Positions 1 through 5,250 of a stretch of DNA of 5,250 nucleotides are shown piece by piece (within the stretch, counting starts at the first letter, position 1; each line of letters begins with the position of its first letter). The notes under the pieces are model-generated. The model saw only the letters and a list, made by a program, of their open reading frames with translations. It was not told the origin of the DNA and did not search any database. The stretch is from an uncultured Frankiales bacterium (GTDB taxonomy: Bacteria; Actinomycetota; Actinomycetes; Mycobacteriales; SCTD01). Position numbers and translations under genes: made by a program. The stretch spans positions 1 through 5,250 of the forward strand of contig CAMLIA010000252.1 in assembly GCA_946479905.1 (NCBI GenBank), given 5' to 3'.

Positions 1-81
1 TGCACCGGCTGCGGGCTGGCCTACCCCGTCCGCGACGACATCCCGGTGCTGCTGGTCGACGAGGCCCGCAAGCCCTCTTGA
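1..81 (+). CDS. Trm112 family protein, C-terminal fragment
   Basis: Only the last 26 codons are present; the 5' end lies outside the window. The visible residues contain a CxxC pair (Cys1 and Cys4 of the fragment) followed by AYPVRDDIPVLL. This is the typical C-terminal half of the Trm112/UPF0434 fold: a zinc-ribbon-like CxxCG, then a Y-P-V/I-x-D-x-I-P-x-L/M-L strand. Trm112 in eukaryotes and archaea is a small zinc-binding activator of methyltransferases; the role of actinobacterial members is not settled. The TGA stop (79-81) overlaps the TTG start of the next gene (78), which implies translational coupling with the SIS-domain isomerase. The family call rests on a short fragment but the motif is distinctive. 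Confidence 0.8.
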   Translation, partial: CTGCGLAYPVRDDIPVLLVDEARKPS

Positions 82-1205
82 CACCGGACGAGCTCCTCGA
101 CGACCCCGAGGCACTGGACGCCGCCGATCCGGCGGGCATGCTGCGTGCGGTGGCGTCCGCCGCCGGGCAGGTCCGGGAGGCGGCGGCGCTGTGCGCCGAG
201 GCCGGTGTCGGACGGCTGGCGTCGGAGGACCTGCCTCGCTCGGTGGTCGTGCTGGGGATGGGCGGCTCGGGCGTCGCCGGTGACGTGCTCGCCGCGGTCG
301 CCGGTCCCACCTGCCCCGTGCCTGTCCTCACCCACAAGGGCTTCGGCCTGCCGACCTGGGTCGGCGCCGCCGACCTGGTCGTCGCCGTCTCCTGCAGCGG
401 GACGACGGACGAGACCCTGTCGACCCTGGACGAGGCGGTACGACGAGGCTGCCGGCTGCTCGTCGTGGGCGCCGCCGGCTCGCCGCTCGAGGCGCTGGCC
501 ACCCGTGGCCGGGCGGTGTTCGTACCGGTGACGCAGGGCCGGCAGCCGCGGGCGTCGGTCTTCGCGCTGTCGACGCCGCTCGTGGTGGCCGCGGACGCGC
601 TGGGCCTGCTGTCCTGCCCGTCGGAGGAGGTCGAGGCGACCGCCGTGCTGCTCGAGCAGCTCGCCGGTCGCAACCGCCCGACGGCCGAGACGGTGCTCAA
701 CCCCGCCAAGACGCTGGCCCTCGGGCTCGCCGGGCGGCTGCCCGTGGTCTGGGGGTCCTCACCGCTCACGGGCGTCGCGGCGTACCGCTTCGCCTGCCAG
801 CTCAACGAGAACAGCAAGTCGCCGGCGACCTGGGGGGTGCTGCCGGAGGCCGGTCACAACCAGGTGGTGGCGTTCGACGGCCCCTTCGCCGGCGGCGCGA
901 AGGACATCTTCGCCGATCCGTTCGAGGACGAGCAGCCCGACCGCACACGGATGCACCTGGTGCTGCTGCGCGACACCGAGGAGCACCCCGCGGTGGCCCG
1001 ACGCGCGGTGGTGGTGCGCGACCTCGCCCGCCAGCGCGGCCTCGAGGTGAGCGAGCTGATCGCCGAGGGCCTGTCGCCGTTCCAGCGGCTGGCGTCGGTC
1101 ATCGCGCTGGCGGACTGGACGTCGACCTACCTGGCGCTGGCGCAGGGCACCGACCCGACGCCGGTCGACGCGATCACCGAGCTGAAGGCAGCTGTCGGCC
1201 GATGA
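78..1205 (+). CDS. SIS-domain phosphoglucose/phosphomannose isomerase-type protein
   Basis: A 375-aa protein with two SIS (sugar isomerase) lobes, matching the bifunctional PGI/PMI family, which interconverts glucose-6-P or mannose-6-P with fructose-6-P in the cytosol. The N-terminal lobe has GMGGSGVAGD at residues 60-69 and the phosphate-binding SCSGTTDET at 105-113. PRASV at 157-161 is also family-typical. The C-terminal lobe has QLNENSK (241-247) and PEAGHNQ (256-262). Glu244 and His260 are 16 residues apart, the same spacing as the catalytic Glu203/His219 that I recall for the Pyrobaculum enzyme. The tail PVDAITELK (362-370) is the usual family ending. The TTG start at 78 is chosen because it overlaps the upstream stop and gives family length; the next in-frame ATG (residue 21) would trim the N-terminus. 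There is no strong Shine-Dalgarno; coupling probably drives initiation. In actinomycetes this protein is often annotated as mannose-6-phosphate isomerase beside manB; the true substrate cannot be decided here. Confidence 0.88.
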   Translation: MTPDELLDDPEALDAADPAGMLRAVASAAGQVREAAALCAEAGVGRLASEDLPRSVVVLGMGGSGVAGDVLAAVAGPTCPVPVLTHKGFGLPTWVGAADLVVAVSCSGTTDETLSTLDEAVRRGCRLLVVGAAGSPLEALATRGRAVFVPVTQGRQPRASVFALSTPLVVAADALGLLSCPSEEVEATAVLLEQLAGRNRPTAETVLNPAKTLALGLAGRLPVVWGSSPLTGVAAYRFACQLNENSKSPATWGVLPEAGHNQVVAFDGPFAGGAKDIFADPFEDEQPDRTRMHLVLLRDTEEHPAVARRAVVVRDLARQRGLEVSELIAEGLSPFQRLASVIALADWTSTYLALAQGTDPTPVDAITELKAAVGR

Positions 1206-2125
1206 GCGCCGGAGGTGGGGGCAAGGCGATCGTCGCCGCCCTGGGTGCCAACATCGCGATCGCGCTGGCCAAGACGGTGGGCGCGCTGGTCACCGGCTCG
1301 TCCTCGATGGCGGCCGAGGCGGTGCACTCCTTCGCCGACTCCGGCAACCAGGTGCTGCTGCTCGTCGGCGCGCGCAAGGGTCGCAAGGAGGCCGACGAGC
1401 GGCACCCGTTCGGCTTCGGGCGGGAGCGCTACTTCTACTCCTTCGTCGTCGCCCTGGTGCTGTTCAGCCTGGGGTCGCTGTTCGCGGTCTACGAGGGCGT
1501 GCACAAGATCCACGACCCCCACGAGCTCGACACGCCCGCGGTGGCCATCGGCATCCTGGTGTTCGCGATCCTCGCGGAGAGCTTCTCGTTCCGGACCGCG
1601 ATCGCCGAGTCGAGACCGCTGAAGGGCGACCAGTCCTGGGGAAGCTTCATCCGGCACGCCACCATGCCGGAGCTGCCGGTCGTGCTGCTCGAGGACCTCG
1701 CCGCGCTGGTCGGTCTGCTCCTGGCGCTGCTGGGGGTCGGACTGACGCTGGTCACCGGCGAGCCGGTCTTCGACGGCATCGGCACGCTGTCGATCGGTGT
1801 CCTGCTCGGGATCGTCGCGGTGGTGCTCGCGGTGGAGATGAAGAGCCTGCTCATCGGGGAGAGCGCCTCGCGGTCCTCGGTCGAGGCGATCCGCGGCGCT
1901 CTGGTCGACGGGACGTCGGTGACGCGCGTCATCCACCTCAAGACCATGCACCTCGGGCCCGAGGAGCTGCTCGTCGCCGCCAAGGTCGCCGTCCAGCCGT
2001 CGCTGACGCTGCCCGAGGTGGCGCGCGCCATCGACGCCGCCGAGGTCCGGGTGCGCGCGGTGGAGCCGCTGGCCCGGCAGCTGTACCTCGAGCCCGACCT
2101 CGACCGCACCCCCACTGCGTCCTAG
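1202..2125 (+). CDS. Cation diffusion facilitator transporter, ZnT9-like
   Basis: A 307-aa integral membrane protein of the CDF family, which exports divalent metals such as zinc by proton antiport. Six hydrophobic segments are visible at about 9-31, 36-56, 77-100, 112-134, 158-185 and 190-213, followed by a cytoplasmic C-terminal domain (214-295). TM2 carries the metal-site HxxxD motif (His42, Asp46) and the loop has the typical HPFGFGRERYFYSF (68-81). TM5 has LLEDLAALVG (162-171): Asp165 matches the conserved Asp, but the position four residues earlier is Val161, where classic CDF proteins have His or Asp. LLED-AA in TM5 is the pattern of the SLC30A9/ZnT9-like branch, which supports that subgroup. 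The ATG overlaps the upstream stop as ATGA, so the gene is the last of a coupled three-gene unit. The metal specificity is not readable. Confidence 0.9.
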   Translation: MSAGGGGKAIVAALGANIAIALAKTVGALVTGSSSMAAEAVHSFADSGNQVLLLVGARKGRKEADERHPFGFGRERYFYSFVVALVLFSLGSLFAVYEGVHKIHDPHELDTPAVAIGILVFAILAESFSFRTAIAESRPLKGDQSWGSFIRHATMPELPVVLLEDLAALVGLLLALLGVGLTLVTGEPVFDGIGTLSIGVLLGIVAVVLAVEMKSLLIGESASRSSVEAIRGALVDGTSVTRVIHLKTMHLGPEELLVAAKVAVQPSLTLPEVARAIDAAEVRVRAVEPLARQLYLEPDLDRTPTAS

Positions 2126-2160
2126 CCGACGAGCGTGGGTGCCCTGCGCCTGCCATGACG

Positions 2161-2634
2161 TCAGAGGCGCTTGAGGGACATCCGGGGACGCATGACGCTG
2201 GTCTCCGCACCGGTCGCCTCGAGGTGGAAGACGACCTCGCAGTCGAAGGACGCCGACCCGCGCTCGGCGAAGCGCGCCCGCACCGCCTCCTCGTCGTCGA
2301 CGATCCGCGCCGTCGCCAGCACCGGACCGGTGACCAGGGCCCGGTAGTCGATGCTGCCGGCCTTGATGAACGGGATGCCGCCCTCCTGCACCAGGTCGCC
2401 GAACACCTTGAGCAGCAGCGCGAAGGCCGCCAGCTCGCCCAGGCCGAACAGCACCGCGGCGTGCGGCCCGCCGACGTGGTTGTGCAGCGCGGGGCCGGCG
2501 TCCAGGCGCAGCACGGCGTGCTCGCGGTCCAGCTCGACCAGGGTGGGGTCGAGCGTCCGCAGGAACCCGTGCCCCTCTGCGAAGGTGGTGGCGATGTCGA
2601 TGTCGCCGGCGGCGTCGAGGGGGAACACGGTCAT
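2161..2634 (-). CDS. DUF4442 / PaaI-like hot-dog fold thioesterase-like protein
   Basis: A 157-aa cytosolic protein from the ATG at 2634; an in-frame ATG at 2655 would add seven residues (MRGTLRA). The sequence has the single hot-dog domain layout. A first strand region precedes HNHVGGPHAAVLFGLGELA (51-69), where HxHxGGPHAA plus the long helix 57-80 resembles the DUF4442/YiiD-C and PaaI thioesterase groups. The beta-sheet with SIDYRALVTGPV (94-105) and FDCEVVFHLEA (130-140) follows. Such proteins usually hydrolyse acyl-CoA thioesters, with an acidic residue on the helix (perhaps Glu67) near the active site; the substrate is unknown. I prefer the inner start because the longer one would overlap the start codon of the divergent SAHH-like gene and reads through its likely promoter. 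Neither start has a clear Shine-Dalgarno. The gene converges on the CDF gene with a 35-bp gap that shows no convincing terminator. Confidence 0.8.
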   Translation of the reverse strand: MTVFPLDAAGDIDIATTFAEGHGFLRTLDPTLVELDREHAVLRLDAGPALHNHVGGPHAAVLFGLGELAAFALLLKVFGDLVQEGGIPFIKAGSIDYRALVTGPVLATARIVDDEEAVRARFAERGSASFDCEVVFHLEATGAETSVMRPRMSLKRL

Positions 2635-2640
2635 GGCCCG

Positions 2641-2646
2641 TAGTGT
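2641..2646 (+). promoter_or_regulatory. Candidate -10 box of the SAHH-like gene
   Basis: TAGTGT fits TANNNT and ends 7 bases before the ATG at 2654, the spacing expected for a leaderless actinomycete transcript. No Shine-Dalgarno precedes that ATG, which agrees with leaderless initiation. No convincing -35 box is seen 16-18 bp upstream. A six-base match is weak evidence by itself. Confidence 0.3.
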
Positions 2647-2653
2647 GCCGCGC

Positions 2654-3898
2654 ATGACCCGGTACGACGTGGCTGACCCCGCGCTCGCCGATCAGGGGGC
2701 GCGTCGGGTGGCCTGGGCCGAGCGCGCGATGCCGGTGCTCGGGCTGCTGCGCGAGCGGTTCGCGGCGGAGCGGCCGCTGGCCGGGAGGACCGTCGCCGCC
2801 TGCATGCACGTCACGCCGGAGACCGCTGCGCTGGTACGGGTCCTCACGGCCGGCGGCGCGCAGCTGCACCTGGCCGCCTCGAACCCGCTCTCGACCCAGG
2901 ACGACGTGGCGGCGGCGCTCGCGGCCGAGGGCGTCGGCGTCTTCGCCCGGCACGGGGTGACGCGGGAGGAGTACGTCGGTCACCTGGCCGCTGTCCTCGC
3001 CGCGGGTCCCCACCTGCTCCTCGACGACGGCTGCGACCTGGTGGACCTCCTGCACCAGCGACCCGACCTGGGCGGGGACGTGCGGGCCGGGATCGAGGAG
3101 ACCACGACGGGGGTCCTTCGGCTGCGGCAGATGACGGCGGACGGCGCCCTCGCGCTGCCGATGGTCGCGGTCAACGACACCGCCGTGCAGCGGCTCGTCG
3201 CCAACCGGCACGGCACCGGGCAGTCGACGCTGGACGGGATCATGCGCGCCACCGGGGCGCTGCTCGCGGGGGCGACCGTCGTCGTCGCCGGCTACGGCCC
3301 CTGCGGGCGCGGCATCGCCGAGCGGGCCCGCGGCCTCGGCGCGCGGGTCGTCGTCACCGAGATCGACCCGGCCCGTGCCCTGGAGGCCGTCCTCGACGGG
3401 CACACCGTCACCACCATGGCCGCCGCAGCGGTGACCGGCGACGTCTTCGTCACGGCCACCGGCAACCGCGACGTGCTGCGCGCCGAGCACTTCGCCGCCA
3501 TGAAGGACGGGGCGGTGCTCGCCAACGCCGGCCACTTCGACGTGGAGATCGACGTGCGCGCGCTCGCGGCGGAGAGCGTCGAGGTCTCCCGCAGGGTGCG
3601 GCCGCACGTGGACGAGCACCTCATGACCGACGGGCGTCGGCTGCTGCTCGTCGCCGAGGGTCGTCTGGTGAACCTCGCGGCAGCCGAGGGCCATCCCGCG
3701 GCGGTCATGGACGTCAGCTTCGCCGTACAGGCCCTGACCCTGCAGTGGCTGACGACCCAGGACCTCCCTCCTGGCGTGCACGAGGTGCCTGCCGAGATCG
3801 ACGCGGAGGTGGCGCGGACCAAGCTCGCGGCCCTGCGCGTCGAGCTGGAACCGACCACCCCCGAGCAGCAGCGCTACCTCAGCTCCTGGCGGCCGTGA
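2654..3898 (+). CDS. Archaeal-type S-adenosylhomocysteine hydrolase paralogue with altered active site
   Basis: A 414-aa cytosolic protein of the SAHH family (SAH to adenosine plus homocysteine through NAD-dependent 3'-oxidation). It is the short archaeal/thermophile form, lacking the insert and C-terminal DHYRY tail of most bacterial enzymes and ending YLSSWRP. Conserved features: CMHVTPE (50-56, matching human His55/Thr57/Glu59), NPLSTQDD (77-84), LDDGCDL (123-129), EETTTGV (148-154, Glu and NAD-contacting Thr residues), the Rossmann motif GYGPCGRG (213-220) with TEIDP (235-239), AGHFDVEID (292-300) and EGRLVNLAAAEGHP (335-348). The exception is VNDTAVQRLVANR (173-185): aligned with the usual V-N-D-x-x-T-K-x-x-F-D-N, Gln179 replaces the catalytic Lys (human 186) and Ala183 the Asp (human 190), while Asn184 stays. 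Codons CAG and GCC confirm this. SFAVQ (355-359) also lacks the usual Asn of SFxNQ, and Pro216 stands where related sequences have Trp. The ATG at 2654 matches the family N-terminus (YDVADPALA); the 101 open codons upstream lie antisense to the thioesterase gene. Standard SAHH activity is doubtful; NAD binding probably persists. Confidence 0.9.
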   Translation: MTRYDVADPALADQGARRVAWAERAMPVLGLLRERFAAERPLAGRTVAACMHVTPETAALVRVLTAGGAQLHLAASNPLSTQDDVAAALAAEGVGVFARHGVTREEYVGHLAAVLAAGPHLLLDDGCDLVDLLHQRPDLGGDVRAGIEETTTGVLRLRQMTADGALALPMVAVNDTAVQRLVANRHGTGQSTLDGIMRATGALLAGATVVVAGYGPCGRGIAERARGLGARVVVTEIDPARALEAVLDGHTVTTMAAAAVTGDVFVTATGNRDVLRAEHFAAMKDGAVLANAGHFDVEIDVRALAAESVEVSRRVRPHVDEHLMTDGRRLLLVAEGRLVNLAAAEGHPAAVMDVSFAVQALTLQWLTTQDLPPGVHEVPAEIDAEVARTKLAALRVELEPTTPEQQRYLSSWRP

Positions 3899-4444
3899 CT
3901 ACTCGCGCTTGCCGGGGTCGCGTCCGGTGAAGGCGAGCAGCCGGTCCTGCGCGGAGGCCTCGGCGGGGACCGTCACCTCCGGCCCGAAGCCGCCCGGCGA
4001 GCGCATCATGTCCCCGTTCGGCGCCAGGAAGGCGTGCGCCTTGGAGACTGCCGCCAGGTCGAGGGTGTCGTCCTGATCAGAGGCGCGGGCGAGGTCCCAG
4101 GTGTGGAGCAGCGTGTCGGCGCAGACCACCGTCGTCACGGCTTCGCTGAAGGGGGCCTTGCCGCCGAAGTGGTCGACCGGCTGGTCGCCCTGGTCGGCCA
4201 GCGCCTTCTCCAGCTGCCGCCGGGTCTCCTGCCAGGCGGCCGGGACGTCGGCGTCCGCCCCGAGCGTCGTCGGCTCGGAGCCGTCGAGCCGGGCGAGGAA
4301 CATGCGGTGCACGTCGACGACGTGCGCGGCGAGCGTGCGGGCGTCCCAGTCCGGGCACGGCGTCGTGGCCTGCCAGTCCGTGACGCCGCTGAGCACGCGG
4401 TCGAAGCCGTCAGCGACGCGGGTGTAGTGGTCGAGAGGAGTCAT
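3899..4444 (-). CDS. Mycothiol-dependent maleylpyruvate isomerase-like / DinB-fold protein (TIGR03086 type)
   Basis: A 181-aa protein of the DinB/MDMPI four-helix superfamily, metal-binding proteins that use mycothiol or related thiols in actinomycetes; the specific reaction here is unknown. The N-terminal helix pair contains TTPCPDWDARTLAAHVV (27-43), the usual W-x-V/A-R-x-L-x-x-H pattern with His41. The second motif is CADTLLHTWDLARA (108-121). In the Corynebacterium enzyme I recall zinc ligands His52, Glu144 and His148; His41, Asp110 and His114 match that spacing (D/ExxxH), with Asp for Glu. The C-terminal part includes PGGFGPEVTVPAEASAQDRLLAFTGRDP (150-177), a typical family ending (F-x-x-x-V-x-V-P-x-x-A-x-x-x-D-x-L-L-A-F-x-G-R-D-P). 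The start at 4444 gives family length. Its stop codon is directly adjacent to the stop of the convergent SAHH-like gene, and it shares a 94-bp promoter region with the divergent MerR gene. Confidence 0.85.
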   Translation of the reverse strand: MTPLDHYTRVADGFDRVLSGVTDWQATTPCPDWDARTLAAHVVDVHRMFLARLDGSEPTTLGADADVPAAWQETRRQLEKALADQGDQPVDHFGGKAPFSEAVTTVVCADTLLHTWDLARASDQDDTLDLAAVSKAHAFLAPNGDMMRSPGGFGPEVTVPAEASAQDRLLAFTGRDPGKRE

Positions 4445-4451
4445 GCCGGAA

Positions 4452-4457
4452 GGCCTA
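4452..4457 (-). promoter_or_regulatory. Candidate -10 box for the MDMPI-like gene
   Basis: On the minus strand the hexamer reads TAGGCC, seven bases before the ATG at 4444, so transcription could begin at or next to the start codon (leaderless). It resembles the TAGGCT placed at almost the same distance before the divergent MerR gene. The last base departs from TANNNT. The -35 zone about 17-20 bp upstream falls inside the inverted repeat at 4467-4484, so binding there would be expected to affect this promoter. Confidence 0.3.
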
Positions 4458-4466
4458 CCCCCAAGC

Positions 4467-4484
4467 CTGACACGACTGTGTCAG
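4467..4484. promoter_or_regulatory. Operator candidate 1: 18-bp perfect inverted repeat
   Basis: CTGACAC-GACT-GTGTCAG has two perfectly complementary 7-bp arms around a 4-bp centre. It lies in the short divergent region between the MDMPI-like gene and the MerR gene. A second element with the same arms and spacing occurs 43 bp downstream (centre to centre). An 18-bp palindrome is a usual size for a MerR-family dimer site (SoxR boxes are similar), so the neighbouring MerR protein is the natural candidate ligand. That link is inferred. Confidence 0.65.
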
Positions 4485-4487
4485 AGA

Positions 4488-4493
4488 TGACAC
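4488..4493 (+). promoter_or_regulatory. Isolated TGACAC half-site
   Basis: A third TGACAC lies between the two inverted repeats, 20 bp after the first TGACAC and 23 bp before the third, but lacks the opposing GTGTCA arm. It could be a weak extra contact site or chance; six bases alone prove little. Confidence 0.3.
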
Positions 4494-4509
4494 GCGGAGA
4501 CGTGCAACT

Positions 4510-4527
4510 CTGACACGGTGGTGTTAG
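4510..4527. promoter_or_regulatory. Operator candidate 2: 18-bp near-perfect inverted repeat overlapping the merR -10 box
   Basis: CTGACAC-GGTG-GTGTTAG repeats the arms and 4-bp spacing of the upstream element with one mismatch in the right arm (T for C). Its right end overlaps the first three bases of the TAGGCT -10 candidate at 4525-4530, so an occupied site would touch RNA polymerase at the MerR/ahcY promoter. This is the placement expected for autoregulation. Confidence 0.6.
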
Positions 4528-4530
4528 GCT
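4525..4530 (+). promoter_or_regulatory. Candidate -10 box of the merR-ahcY operon
   Basis: TAGGCT fits TANNNT and ends eight bases before the ATG at 4539, giving a probable leaderless transcript; no Shine-Dalgarno is present before that ATG. No TTGACA-like -35 is evident at 17-19 bp spacing, which would suit a promoter dependent on an activator such as a MerR protein. Confidence 0.45.
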
Positions 4531-4538
4531 AAACGGCG

Positions 4539-5250
<712 letters not shown>

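Noticed and set aside
79..84. Another TGACAC copy at the isomerase start
   Set aside because: It has no opposing GTGTCA arm and is explained by the overlapping stop and start codons (TTGACACC).
2126..2160. Possible terminator between the CDF and thioesterase genes
   Set aside because: Only weak GC-rich complementarity (around GGTGCCC and its surroundings) with no stable perfect stem or T-run on either strand.
2156..2163. TGACGTCA perfect 8-bp palindrome at the end of the thioesterase gene
   Set aside because: A single short palindrome at a convergent 3' junction, unrelated in sequence to the operators at 4467-4527; likely chance.
2155..2643. Plus-strand frame opposite the thioesterase gene
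   Set aside because: The minus-strand product has clear hot-dog motifs; the plus-strand translation is low-complexity and shows no family pattern.
2351..2653. A 101-codon N-terminal extension of the SAHH-like gene
   Set aside because: It is antisense to the thioesterase gene, and the protein resembles the SAHH family only from the ATG at 2654, where the normal N-terminus begins.
1127..3781. An 884-codon open frame on the minus strand spanning parts of four genes
   Set aside because: It is antisense to the CDF and SAHH-like genes and out of frame with the thioesterase. Its composition (Arg, Gly, His, Gln-rich, no recognisable domain) is typical of a high-GC shadow frame.
4034..4513. Plus-strand frame opposite the MDMPI-like gene, running into the intergenic region
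   Set aside because: Antisense to a recognisable protein, and it would read through the operator array; no domain is visible.

Overview
The window is very GC-rich, with G/C at most third codon positions, densely packed genes, TTG/ATG start-stop overlaps and a mycothiol-linked (DinB/MDMPI-fold) protein. These point to an actinomycete (Actinomycetota); genus cannot be told from the sequence. There is no gene-free stretch over 300 bases, and no tRNA, rRNA, CRISPR array, IS element or transposase was seen.

Left block (1-2125, plus strand): the C-terminus of a Trm112-family small protein, a SIS-domain phosphoglucose/phosphomannose isomerase-type enzyme, and a ZnT9-like cation diffusion facilitator. 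The three overlap by 4 bp at each junction and look like one translationally coupled operon.

Middle block (2161-4444): a minus-strand hot-dog thioesterase-like protein (DUF4442 type) starts essentially on top of a divergent plus-strand gene for a short, archaeal-type S-adenosylhomocysteine hydrolase (SAHH) homologue. That homologue keeps the NAD site and many SAHH signatures, but Gln and Ala replace the catalytic Lys and Asp (human Lys186/Asp190). Its stop codon abuts the stop codon of a convergent minus-strand gene for a mycothiol-dependent maleylpyruvate isomerase-like protein.

Right block (4445-5250): a 94-bp divergent intergenic region carries two 18-bp inverted repeats, CTGACAC-N4-GTGTYAG, plus a separate TGACAC half-site, between two candidate leaderless promoters. 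Then come a small cysteine-free MerR-family regulator and, 20 bp downstream, the N-terminal 111 codons of a canonical bacterial-type ahcY (SAHH), which runs off the window.

The genes suggest a locus around the activated methyl cycle: a canonical ahcY in an apparent operon with its own MerR regulator and operator array, and a diverged SAHH-like paralogue 2.3 kb upstream. From memory, Trm112, the isomerase, the CDF gene and ahcY often lie close together in actinomycetes. The four genes between CDF and ahcY would then be an accessory insertion; this is recollection and inference, not shown by the sequence. The items most worth a second look are the active-site-altered SAHH paralogue and the operator array.
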